Part shown: piece by piece, positions 34,595 to 44,376 of the stretch
Position numbering within the stretch: position 1 is the first letter of the stretch
Layout: each line of letters opens with the position of its first letter
From: Tetragonia tetragonoides
Taxonomy: Eukaryota; Streptophyta; Magnoliopsida; Caryophyllales; Aizoaceae
Assembly (NCBI GenBank): GCA_038025085.1
Contig: CM076153.1
Span: forward strand, 15,289,001 to 15,353,000
Length of the DNA stretch: 64,000 nt
Direction of reading: 5' to 3'
Program-made: the position numbers and the translations under genes
Notes under the pieces: model-generated
Database searches by the model: none
Told to the model about the DNA's origin: nothing
What the model saw: only the letters and a program-made list of their open reading frames with translations

Positions 34595-35820
34595 TGATTT
34601 TTTTTTGAAATACTTTTTATTTAATTTTCTAAATTTTTTGTGATTTTTTATTTTTGCACAGCATACCCACTAGGCCATTTCCCATTACATTATAAAATTT
34701 CAGGGGTACCATCTACACAAGTTTATAAGTTGAGTGTTTTTCTGTGCAAACTCTGTAGCTGAAACCAGCGGCTTTTTTGAGTGGAACTAGCCGTTTATAG
34801 CCACTGGTTTCAGGCTATTTGATGGACAAATGTGCCTCTTTTCTTACCCTAAATCGCTCCATTTTCAACTCCAAGCTATTTGTAAGTTGTGAGTTTTGAA
34901 TTCTTTGTAATTTCTTCCTCTTAAGTTTTCAATTGTTAATGTCATGTAATCTATTGTGTTTGTAGGTTGAAACATGGATTTATATGAAAGTTCAAATGGT
35001 TCCCAAGGAATTCGAGTTTCAAACAAGTATTGTAACGGTTGTAGACCTCCCAAACGAGCTGACATTAGGTCATATGAAATAGGTTGTATTACAAATGCAA
35101 TAGGTGTTCATTTTTCCAATGGCGTAAGCTTTTACACATGGTGGATGAAAACACCTAGGGAAAAGTCAACCAATCTAGTAGAATGTCTAGATATCAAATA
35201 TACTTGGTGCAACAATGACTTGATGACGGGAAGAAATCCATAAACGCTGTAGAATAGACCATTGATGAGATGAGTAAGAGCATTGCCGAGATGAAAAAGA
35301 ACATTTGAAGAGCTTGCAAATTACACGTTCCTTGTTGTTAAAGGAGAAATTCTAATGTACATTATCCTTTTGTTTGTCAGTAATCACTTAATTGCCTTTT
35401 ATTTCATCGCTACAATTCCTACACAATTTAAACTTCCATATGAATTCATGCTTCAACCTACAAAACAATACAACACATGACATTAACAATTGGAAACTTG
35501 AGTAGAAGAAATTACAAAGAATTCAAAACTAACAACTTACAAATAGCTTAGAGTTGAAAACAGAGTGACTTGGGGTGAGAGAAGAAGCACATTTCACCAT
35601 TATACAGCCTGAAACCAATGACTATAAATGGTTAGTTTCACTCAAAATAGTAGTTGGTTTCAGCTAAAGAGTTTGCACAGAATAACACTGAACTTATAAA
35701 GTCGTGCACATGTTACCCCTAAAGTTTTATAATGTAGTGGGTACTCTGTGCAAAAGAAAAAAATTCAAAAAATAGAGAAAATTAAATAAAAATTATTTCA
35801 AAAAAATATAATTTTCAGTT
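34595..35820 (+). mobile_element. foldback/Mutator-like element with ~390-bp inverted ends
   Basis: Sequence from about 34595 to 34985 recurs inverted from about 35425 to 35820 at roughly 80-85% identity. Shared landmarks are gcacag..tacccacta, tctgtgcaaactct and ttgaattctttgtaatttct. The arms flank a 440-bp core with a small reading frame. Such long TIRs suggest a Mutator-like or foldback DNA transposon. No target duplication was resolved because the outer edges are AT-rich. Confidence 0.7.
34974..35243 (+). CDS. small protein in foldback element, possibly GRF-zinc-finger-like
   Basis: An 89-codon frame begins ATG just after a splice-acceptor-like tgtttgtag at 34955-34963. It reads NKYCNGCRPPKRADIRSY, then GVHFSNGVSFYTWW. 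This loosely recalls small plant GRF-type zinc-finger proteins, in which a CxC pair is followed by an aromatic GRRFYxC...FFxW block. After the stop, another frame offers a short charged region and then a hydrophobic stretch (ILMYIILLFVSNHLIAFYF), as in those proteins' membrane-anchored tails. The match is weak, key cysteines are missing, and it may be a decayed captured gene. Function is not assigned. Confidence 0.3.
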   Translation: MDLYESSNGSQGIRVSNKYCNGCRPPKRADIRSYEIGCITNAIGVHFSNGVSFYTWWMKTPREKSTNLVECLDIKYTWCNNDLMTGRNP

Positions 35821-37125
35821 TTGTTTCTTTCGTATTAAGACATAGAAGCGAAATAGTTATTTCACTATTTAAATTGACCAACTTACCGTTAAGCTGTCGT
35901 CCAAATTTTGTATACGGATTCCAAAAGTTTTAAACTTTAGGGTTATTTCGTACAAAATTTTTAAAAAATAAGTATCTCATTTAAAAGTGCAAACTTTGAA
36001 AATACGTCATGATTTTTCCGTTTACTTTTTGTTAACTTGTAGCTATAATTTAGATATTTTTGTTAATCATTTGATAGATCAGAAACAAACTAATTTAATA
36101 GTAGTAATAATATATAAACAAATTACATAGAAATTACACAACGCTTGTTATTTAAATTAGGATGTTTTTCTCAATTTTCTCTCTTCGTTTCTCCATATTT
36201 AGTTAAATTATTGCTTCATCTTTTTCATCAATACAGTTTTGTTTGTGATTTCATTTTTCGTGTCTTTTACGTTACAATGCTAATTTCTTTTCTCCTCATG
36301 ATTATACGATTTATCAATGGAGGCTTTGAGGGTGGGTTCTTTATATTCATTCGGTTTAGTTAGTTCAGTTCAAGAGTTGTCTCGTGCTAGTTAAGTGTTT
36401 TCAATTCAGTCCAACGATGCTTTGTTTAGTTTATGGGTATTCAGTTCAGAAACGCATATTTTGTCTCACATGAAAAGTAGGGTTCAATTCATTTCAGTTC
36501 AGTGATGCTTATTTCATTTCAGTGGTATTGAATTCAGTCTAATACTAAAGATCGCACCCTGAATTTCGCTGGCATACATTCTCTCAATGGTATGAATGCT
36601 ATTGCAACCATTTTTTTCTCCTAATTTTTCTCTTCTATATAAAAGTTCATATTTTATTTAAAATTAATTTTGTTTTTCTATTAGTTGCACCCACTTTTCA
36701 TTAACCCTTTTAATAATTTTGTACCCAATCTCTAAACTTTTTGGGTCAGCAATTGGCTGAATCTAAGACTCTCAAGCATCTGTACAACGTAAACGAGCAT
36801 GGGAGGTTTTTATCTTCTTTATTAGAACTGATTATGGAAGGGAAGACCCAAAAAGCCTTACCCTACCGACTTGCAATTTGGCCGGATATGGACTAAAAAT
36901 TTGGAAAATATTTATGTAATGGACGAATTTACCTTGACTCATTTACATAAATGAGCGGACAAGAAAACCGAAAAATGGCTCATTGGCAAGCTTGCCCGGC
37001 TCGTTTATTATTTTTTACTTAAAATATTCTGAGTCATTTTGTTGAGGCCTTAATCTCGGGGCCTGAGTCCAGCCAACCAGGCCCAGTACGATATCGTTTT
37101 GCGCTCCGCTGATCGCTCACTTGTT
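35821..37125. other. AT-rich intergenic sequence, no gene seen
   Basis: No supported gene. Cagttcagt phrases at 36360-36540 suggest another eroded MITE. A GC-richer stretch at 37040-37125 precedes the LINE tail insertion. Confidence 0.4.
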
Positions 37126-37136
37126 CCGTCTAAGCG

Positions 37137-37445
37137 GTTTTTTTTTTTTTTTTTTTGAAAAAGCAAGAAAACCAGGAGAATCTCATTATGAGATCATTCT
37201 AAGATGTCTTTCACCAATAGTTTGGTGAGTGACCGATTGAACGACGTCAACCAAATAAGTAATCCGGGACAATTTGACCAACATTTGCCATATAATCGGC
37301 CACCTCATTTGCTTCTCGAAAACAATGAAGAACTTCTACATTATCGAAGAAGTGCAAGTCCTTTTTGGTATCGATCATAATATTTTCAATCTCCCAAGAA
37401 ATATACTATTCTCCTCTAATGACTTTAATAACCACTAAATTATCT
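37137..37445 (-). mobile_element. 5'-truncated LINE tail with RNase H fragment
   Basis: A poly(T) run (37139-37157) on the plus strand marks a minus-strand poly(A) tail. Upstream of it the minus strand reads NLVVIKVIRGE, a stop, then VLHCFREANEVADYMANVGQ, the end of a plant LINE RNase H domain. A perfect 11-bp duplication CCGTCTAAGCG flanks it (37126-37136 and 37446-37456). It is about 300 bp of a much longer parent. Confidence 0.85.
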
Positions 37446-37456
37446 CCGTCTAAGCG

Positions 37457-38157
37457 TTTTAATAAAAAGTACTCACTCCTATTGTTCTTTAGCTCAAAGA
37501 AAGAAGTACCGTTCTTTACGTTTTTTGGCGCACTTGAATAACACGTGCGCTTTGACACCACCCTTGTAGCGTTTTCCTTTTTTGTTTTCTTCCTCTTTTG
37601 TTTTCCTTTCTTTCGTAACGAATATTATAGTATTTTGAAATTGTAGTCAGTCAAATTGGATGGACATAGGCTTATTCAAAAATTTTTATTTCTATTTGTT
37701 GTATGTTGTTAAGATTTATTTTGGGTGAAAAAAATATTAGAATCATCATTATATGGAATATTATGCTTGATTTCGGAGTTAGGTTGCATTTTAATTGTAA
37801 AATTAATTATTATAAACCAAAAAACCTTCTAAAATTTAATTGGAACATAATTTTTTTAAAATCGCCAGACTACGGGCAAGACCGGCCCGCTAATAAAGAT
37901 TACCATGGCAACAATTTTGAAGGACAATAATTTTTAGGTCTGTTGGACAATTTTTTTCACCAAAACCCCGACCTTGTCCAGACAACGCTCGCAAATGATC
38001 AACTCTATTCCTTGTATTATGTTTTATGCGGCATTTTTGTTTTTTGTATGTTTGGTTTCAGATCTTTACCAACTTTTACCCCCTCAATTAGTTGGCCTTG
38101 GGACCAACACAACAACCGCGGAAAGTCGACACAACAGAAATAGCTTTGGCCTGAAGT
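37457..38157. other. AT-rich intergenic sequence, no gene seen
   Basis: Short overlapping frames at 37703-38199 carry no recognisable domain. Confidence 0.4.
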
Positions 38158-38159
38158 TA

Positions 38160-38270
38160 GGGGGAGTGATTTTGCCAAGGCAATAATCACTTCTTCCAAG
38201 GCAAATGAATCAAATATAAAAAATATTTGCCTTTGAAAAAGTGTTTATTGGCTTGGCAAAATTATCGCCC
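38160..38270. mobile_element. palindromic MITE, 111 bp
   Basis: The two halves form a near-continuous hairpin: the left arm includes GATTTTGCCAAG and AAGGCAAAT, and the right arm gives the same inverted. It is flanked by TA (38158-38159 and 38271-38272), as for Tc1/Mariner-derived MITEs. The terminus GGGGGAGTGAT is not the standard Stowaway end, so the family is open. Confidence 0.65.
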
Positions 38271-38272
38271 TA

Positions 38273-39055
38273 AAGTTAGGGGCGTCGGGAGAGCAAATGT
38301 GAAATGGCAATTGGAGTTGAGTTGAAACAAAGGAGATTTCCTTTTAGATAGTGATCTTAAATAAGCTAATATTATGTTATTTGTAATTATTGTTTTATTG
38401 GAGTGACTATCTGTAACGAATATTAGAGCTATCAAACAAGTTGGTTGGGTCAGGTTGATCTAATTTTCCGGTTTGAAGTATGTTTGTATAAAATAGATTT
38501 TCAAGATATGAAGCCAGTTTGTCGTGTTTGGCCCCTTTTATTATGCCTATTTTAGCGGGTTTGGATTGTGTTCGCTCGGTTATTCTCAGTTGTCACGGTT
38601 TTGATGCATTTCTGTGTGAACTCATAGTGAGCTTTCAAGCTGTCAACTTAATTTCTTATCGGTTTTTCATGAATCGGGTTTCAGATCGGATCAAATTATA
38701 ACAGCTCTAGTAACAATCTTAGATAGTGGTAAGCGATTTTAGTTAATTATTTTTTTTCCCCTTTGAAATACCAGCATTTACTTCATCTTCATATTTTTAG
38801 AGTATCCTTAGTTGAAATTAATTTTATTTTACGGCCATTAGTATCACTGATGTTACTTTTGCTTCGTTTTCGTTTTACTATACTACTATTTTCTTTTACT
38901 ATTTGGTGTAGTGGTATAGCCGTAGCGCCCTTGGGCAACGACGCCCCCCTAAAGACTTCCGACCATATATAGATAGTGAAATCGTGAACAAACTAAAAAA
39001 ACGAAAGAAAAACAAAAAAGTAATGCCAAGATTTGAACTTAAGACATGATGAACA
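38273..39055. other. intergenic sequence, no gene seen
   Basis: A gtgtagtggtata phrase at about 38905 resembles an A box, but no B box follows. No gene is supported. Confidence 0.4.
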
Positions 39056-39076
39056 GATAGTTTCTTTAACTTTCTA

Positions 39077-39358
39077 CCAACAAGGATGGTGGTATAGTGG
39101 TTTCAAGCTTACTCCTAAGTGGTTTGGTAAGGCAAGGTCATGGGTTCGAATCCCCATTCCCCCCATGCCTTGTGTCTGCTGGCTTTTAGGAACTATACTA
39201 GCCCCTTATTGGTACTACGTTGACGGGATCAATGCTTGCGCTGGTTGTTCAGCTAGTATGATATGTTCGCTATTGAACACGAGAGTCCGAACATGATGTA
39301 GCAGGGGGTGCCTCGGTCGCCATTCACTTGCACCCTCTTTTTGACGAGCAAAAAAAAA
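39077..39358 (+). mobile_element. tRNA-derived SINE, intact
   Basis: The 282-bp SINE has A box tggtatagtgg (39090-39100) and B box ggttcgaatcc (39143-39153), about 43 bases apart as in tRNA genes. A tRNA-unrelated body follows and an A8 tail ends at 39358. It is bracketed by a 21-bp target duplication with one difference, beginning GATAGTTT and ending AACTTTCTA (39056-39076 and 39359-39379). The head resembles that of the split SINE at 7070. It is transcribed by RNA polymerase III and moved by LINE enzymes in known systems. Confidence 0.92.
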
Positions 39359-39379
39359 GATAGTTTTTTTAACTTTCTA

Positions 39380-40634
39380 GTGCAACTACCAAACCAACTA
39401 GCTAGTAGTGTTAAATTATTATCAAGATAAAATTAAAATACTATGTAAACAATCTCAATTATAAAAAAAAAAAAAAAAAACTGGAGCTCGACCCAACTTG
39501 TCCAACCCGACTCGATAACTTTAGGTTTGATCGAGAGTCAACTTCGGGTCCTGGGTAATAATTTCGGGTTCAAAACCCATTTTCAAGTCGGATTATTTTT
39601 TACCAGCTCTAATATTCACTCTACAATCATCGTTTACACTATATCGTCTATATGGCATGATTATCCCCGACCCTCTTTTTTGAGCTCGTGAAAGTGATAT
39701 GCATTTTATTGGATAATTATCCCCTTCTTCTTTCTTTCTTTTTTAACTCATAACTATATATCCCCTCGGCCCCTCAGTACTAATAAGTAATAACTCTACT
39801 CCCCTAAAAAAAAAAAGTACAAATAAGTCTCCTAATGACCATTGAATTGACAATACGTACATCATGTAGAGGCGTTCCCACCTCCACACGTGGCCTAAAA
39901 AAATTGAAAAAGAGGGCATTTTTGTAATTATTACCTAGATTGCACAGATACCAGTACGAAATGTGATACTGCATCTCAGAAAATAGGATACAAGATATTG
40001 CATCTTAAAAAAAATACAAATACGCGTATTGATATAAAATAATATATGAAAAGAATATGTTTTAATAAATGTAGGAACTAAATCTTAATATTATAAAATA
40101 ACTAAGACAATGTGAACTAAAAACCGTTCAAACATGTGTAAGTTTTGTTTGAAACCAACTCACAATAAAAATGGAATCGGTGTTTAGAAACGTACGAGTC
40201 ACAATAAATTGAGGTCAACTCACAACTGTGACCCTGTTTCACTTAAACACGACTCTCGTTTTACCGAAAGTTATGAAAAGACCGTATTATAGAAGTTTTT
40301 GTATTCAAATATTAGGTGTGTTTCACTATTTGTACAATAAAAAAAAGAGCAAATATAAACAGAGTTGGGAAACTCTCCATTACTTTATTTCCATTTCCTA
40401 AATGGAGGGTTAAACCTCATTATTCACTCATTTTGCCTCTTTCAATTTAAAATAAATTCACAAATTGGTTAGAAGGAGATTCACCCCCTATTTACGAAAT
40501 AAAAGCCTCCATTTCTTTTAGTAATTGAAGAGTATCCAAACTCATTATGTCTAAAAAGTATCGGTATTCTACAAGTATTGGATACGAGATACTAGGTGCA
40601 ACAGAGATTATTACAACCTTCTTCACACTCCCTC
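39380..40634. other. upstream region of ERF gene
   Basis: AT-rich sequence with poly(A) runs (39462-39480, 39806-39819). No other gene is visible. It presumably holds the ERF gene's regulatory sequence, but I recognise no specific element other than the TATA box. Confidence 0.4.
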
Positions 40635-40643
40635 TATATAAAC
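40635..40643 (+). promoter_or_regulatory. TATA box of ERF gene
   Basis: TATATAAAC lies 78 bases before the ERF start codon, in the context ccctctatataaactc. A start site some 30 bases downstream would give a 5' leader of about 45-50 bases. Confidence 0.65.
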
Positions 40644-40677
40644 TCAAAATGATTCAAATCCTACACACGGTTGAAAG

Positions 40678-40698
40678 ATGTATGTTTGTGAGTTGTGA
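40678..40698 (+). promoter_or_regulatory. six-codon uORF in ERF leader
   Basis: ATG at 40678 encodes MYVCEL and stops at 40698, 14 bases before the ERF ATG. If the transcript starts near 40665, this uORF would be in the mRNA and could lower translation. Another ATG at 40649 opens a frame overlapping the main start but may lie upstream of the cap site. Confidence 0.45.
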
Positions 40699-40712
40699 GC
40701 TTGACAATAAGC

Positions 40713-41019
40713 ATGGAAAATATTGAGAGTTTTGAGTGGGAGTCTTGCGACTGCGAGGAACATCATGGGCAGTTGGGACGACATAACATGTTGGCACCAC
40801 AATTTGAAATGTCTGAAATGATCTCAACTCTCACTTCTTTGCTGTCTGGTGGTGGTGGTGGTGGTGGTGGTGGTGGCGGCGGCGATGACTGTAATCAAAC
40901 AACGAGTGGCGGTGAAAGAGGACGTGTAGAGACTGGTGGATGTGTCACAAATTGTACTATGCAAGTGCAGCAAGAGTTTTCAGCATCACCATTACCATCA
41001 CATGCACAACAGGGTAAAG
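40713..41019 (+). CDS. ERF transcription factor (ABR1/ERF110-like), exon 1
   Basis: Exon 1 supplies residues 1-102 of a predicted 515-residue nuclear ethylene-response-factor protein. It starts at the ATG of MENIESFEWE; upstream in-frame codons lack ATG. The segment FEMSEMISTLTSLLSG resembles the MSAMVSALTxVV motif found before the AP2 domain in group X ERFs such as ABR1, which supports joining to the exon at 47430. A 12-glycine run encoded by GGT/GGC repeats follows. The donor is AAAG|GTATAAG (41020); an alternative GTAAAG donor at 41014 is also in frame. Both leave a phase-1 end that matches exon 2. Transcription starts presumably from the TATA box at 40635. Confidence 0.72.
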
Positions 41020-41887
41020 GTATAAGTCCGTTAAATATGTGATACTACTAGTATATATATGTACTTTATATCTCTACTGTTGCATTTGTACATCACTTGT
41101 TTTGGGTGCTTGATGTTTATATAATAAAATGGTTTTTGTAAATTTAGGAATAAAATGAAGAAAATTCAAATAAAAAAAATAGAAACTTCTAGATCAGCCA
41201 ATTTTCTTATGTTGCACACTATAACAAACCTTTTGAGACTAAAAAATAAAACCCAAACCTGAGTAAATTAGACATGAGCTATTATTAGGATGCTATAATC
41301 TGAATACATAGATTAGTAATTTATAGGTTAGTAAAAGGAAAAAAATAAATGGAAAGCAGAGAAACCAAAATACCCACAAGCGTCATAAGAGACCAGAGCA
41401 CTTATTTCTGTTCATCTGCACTTTTTTCTTTTTTGTTTTTTGGGTAGGGATTTAGAGCTAATAAATTAGACATCTGCACTTCACATAGCATAGCATAGCA
41501 TGATAGGATAAACCTCTTTTTCGGAAGGACAAATATTTAACAGAATTCAAGCTAGGTTGCCATTTATCAACTAATTGATTATCTGAAAAAAAAAAAAGAA
41601 AAAGAATTCAAGTCAGCATAGCAAGTTATTTCAGTGATTTTTGCCAAATAAAAGTATATCTTCGTGCAGTGACATCGTCTCCAAAGAAAATTCATCAACT
41701 TCTCTTTGATATATGCCCCTTCTCTTTGTTTCTTCATTTGGTGTGTGTGTGGGGGGGGGGGGGGGGAGGTGGTGGTAGGAGACAGGAGTTGTACCTTGCT
41801 GATCACAATAACACTATGATGGGGAAAAAGGTGAAAAGACAGTAGTTCCAACAGGAAAAAAAAAAGGTAAAATTTTTAGTGAGGTAT

Positions 41888-41894
<7 letters not shown>

Positions 41895-41986
<92 letters not shown>
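41895..41986. repeat. palindromic (AAT)n/(ATT)n microsatellite
   Basis: About 45 bases of AAT units flip to about 45 of ATT units. It adjoins the MITE-like segment 41987-42154. A run of about 17 G lies shortly upstream at 41751-41767. Confidence 0.95.
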
Positions 41987-42154
41987 GACTCTGTTCTAAA
42001 TGATAATAAAAAATTCATAAATGCAAATGTTTCAGTAAGTTTCAAATTTCTTTAGTAAATTTCAGTTTTCTCCAATAAGTTTCAATTTTTTAGTTTTCAG
42101 TTTGTTTCATTTTTCTTCAGTTTATTTCATTTTTCAGTTTAAAAAAACATGCCC
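41987..42154. mobile_element. Harbinger-type MITE, right half
   Basis: It ends AAACATGCCC followed by TTA (42155-42157), the inverse of the GGGCATGTT start at 19712. The interior consists of tttcagttt-like phrases, as in that copy. The left end is not recognisable and may have been replaced by microsatellite expansion. Confidence 0.5.
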
Positions 42155-42363
42155 TTAGCCTAGTAAGACCTTGGATTAGTTAATCTCTATAATTTTAATG
42201 TAGTTTCTTTGTAGGATGCTAGTAAAAGTCGTTAAACTAACCTCACCTCCTTAATTTTCACTTCTCAACTTTTAATAGGGTTTGGGAGTTCAAATTTTCC
42301 ATCCCTCACAATACACTCTTTGATTTTAAGAAACAAACAAAACCTATTGAACTAAAATTTATT

Positions 42364-42548
42364 GGCCGCTGTTATTGCCAGGTCTAAAAATACTAATGAC
42401 AGTTCATTAATTTTTTGAGTTGACAATAAAGCCATACTACAAAAAGAGAATGATTTAGGTTGCCTAATTAATATAAAGGGCTAAATTGTCTACTCAAAAT
42501 TTTTTTTGCCTGGCATTAGTGTTTTTTGACCTGGCAATAACAGCGGCC
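42364..42548. mobile_element. hAT-type MITE, 185 bp
   Basis: The inverted ends are perfect over at least 20 bases (GGCCGCTGTTATTGCCAGGT). They are flanked by a perfect 8-bp duplication AATTTATT (42356-42363 and 42549-42556), the hAT size. It is a short deletion derivative of the family that includes 22697-23452. It lies in the ERF intron. Confidence 0.92.
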
Positions 42549-42556
42549 AATTTATT

Positions 42557-43300
42557 TAGTATAAAAGAAAAGATGACAATATCAAGATTTTAAATAACAA
42601 ATTTAGGCAAGTGATTACAGTTAAGGAAATGTATTAGTTAACTTATAGGTTATACCTGACTACAATTAAGGTAATAATATCAATTTATTGATACAAACAA
42701 GGAAACATATTAAAAAGCTCAACAAAGAAAAAAAAACTACACATTATATGGATGCACCTATTATTCTAATATTTTTAGCTATCACATCCAATCCCTCAAA
42801 ACGTGCCAAATTTCTTAAAAAAAAATTCATACAAAACCTTCCAAAGTCTCCCCACCAAAAGATCATAGTTACGTTTTTTTCACAAAGTTACTCAAGCAAT
42901 TAATGACCATGAATGAATCTTATAATAGAATTAGAAAATAGATTTCACGAGGTGCCTTCAAAATCCGATCCAAAATATTTCGTGCATTCTCTCTAAAATC
43001 CCCACTTTAAATTTTCACATGACCAATTATTTCCATCATTTTACCCATGTTTAAGCAGTCAAATTAGGCAAAGTATTAAAGGAATCAAAATATACTCATC
43101 TAAGTGATTTCCAAATCAATTAATTAATGAAAAGAATATTCTCTCATTCCATACTAATAATTTTCCAATTAGTCAAAGTAACCCAAAGAAATCCTCTCAG
43201 ACAATAGGAAACATCATTAATAAAATTAGGCAATTTTTCTTAATTATAATTTTTTATTATTACATTGTAGTAAAGAAGCAATTAGGAAAAAAATATCTTA
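42557..43300. other. intronic AT-rich sequence
   Basis: No feature supported. A frame at 42688-42903 has no known domain. Confidence 0.4.
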
Positions 43301-43304
43301 ACCG

Positions 43305-43560
43305 AATAAAAGTCCCACATTGGAGAAGGATATGAAAGTTGTAGCATAAATGAGGTATAAACATAAAGAACGAGGTGTATGGAATCACACACTTATTTAG
43401 ACTTTTGTCTAAGACGAATGTAATGTTTATTCTTATTAAGGTGTATTCGTTTTTACTAAACTAAACACCATCAACTAATATTAGTGGTTGTGCACTAATA
43501 ATTCTGCTGCTAGTACTACAAATAACAATAACAATAACAATAACAATAACAATATCCTTT
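43305..43560 (+). repeat. LTR-like remnant in intron
   Basis: The phrase agtcccacattggagaagg (43310) resembles a block in plant Copia LTRs and also occurs in the Copia LTR at 29906 on the other strand. Further LTR-like text follows (tcttattaaggtgtattcg). A (AACAAT)n tract follows at 43522-43552. No boundaries were found. Confidence 0.3.
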
Positions 43561-43635
43561 GTACTCTTTTTCCAAGGGGGTTTCTATGACCTCCTTTGGA
43601 TGATAGAATACAAAAGCAAAACAATAACAATAACA

Positions 43636-43647
43636 ATAATAATAATA

Positions 43648-43714
<67 letters not shown>
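43636..43714. repeat. palindromic (AAT)n/(ATT)n microsatellite
   Basis: A short AAT arm and a long ATT arm make this the third such array in the window. It directly precedes the tandem duplication 43715-44025. Confidence 0.92.
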
Positions 43715-43717
<3 letters not shown>

Positions 43718-44025
43718 TTTGAGAATTAATTTTTTTCAATTTGTAATAAATTATATCCATGACATTTTAAAAATATCACATTGGTCACTACAAGAAAACA
43801 CAGATAAATTATCAATGCCCTACGACGGTATTTTTTTATCATCTGAAAAAGTCAAAAATAATAATAATAATAATTTTGAGAATTAATTTTTTTCATTTTG
43901 TAAGAAATTATATCCATAACATTAGAAAAATACCACATTGGTCACTAAACAAAAACACAAATAAATTATCAATGCCCTACGACAATATTTTTTAATCATC
44001 TGAAAAAGTCAACATAGATTAAACA
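43715..44025 (+). repeat. tandem duplication, two units of about 155 bp
   Basis: Both units run from ttttgagaattaattttttt through caatgccctacgac to catctgaaaaagtcaa. They start at about 43716 and 43872. Each is joined to ATT/AAT triplets, suggesting duplication mediated by the microsatellite. The units differ at about 10% of sites. Confidence 0.85.
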
Positions 44026-44349
44026 TGACGTATAAAAATATGTCCAAGGTTGGAGTAAAGTATACCCTTTTTTTATGGTTTGAGGACTCCAAAATCTCAA
44101 CCCAAGCCTCTCATTCACTCCTTTCAAAATGCTCATCTAATAAATTCATGATAATCTAGGTTAAAAGATAGTAATTAGAATCCCCAAACATTTGAAGGGG
44201 TGTGTGTATGTGTGTGAATTAATCGTTGTAATCTTTATTAGTGAATAGAATCAAGTACATGTGAGATATTAATTTTATAGTTTAAGAATTGACTATTTTG
44301 TAATGAAGTCGTAAATATTTACTTTTACCATCGGTTTAATTCATAATAA
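44026..44349. other. intronic sequence
   Basis: No feature supported apart from a short (TG)n at 44202-44215. Confidence 0.4.
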
Positions 44350-44376
44350 TTCGTGTATAGCACGGGTACAAACTAG
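44350..44376 (+). mobile_element. Helitron-like 3' terminus
   Basis: A tcgtgtatagcacggg hairpin relic is followed by acaaACTAG and T (44373-44377). It resembles other Helitron ends in this window. The 5' end was not located. Confidence 0.4.

Noticed and set aside
37703..38199. Cluster of four short ORFs
   Set aside because: They overlap each other on both strands, are AT-rich and have no conserved motif.
38890..38975. tRNA-like phrase gtgtagtggtatagc
   Set aside because: No B box, no cloverleaf fold and no tail; not supported as a tRNA or SINE.
41803..42045. Poly-isoleucine frame on the minus strand
   Set aside because: Pure translation of the AAT/ATT microsatellite.
43786..43797. CACTACAAGAAA, a perfect CACTA-type end, in the ERF intron
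   Set aside because: It lies inside a tandem 155-bp duplication. The second unit has CACTAAACAAAA at the same place, with matching sequence on both sides, so it is not an insertion boundary.
43596..43886. Frame with Asn and Leu runs
   Set aside because: Translation of the AAT/TTA palindrome plus adjacent duplication; no domain.
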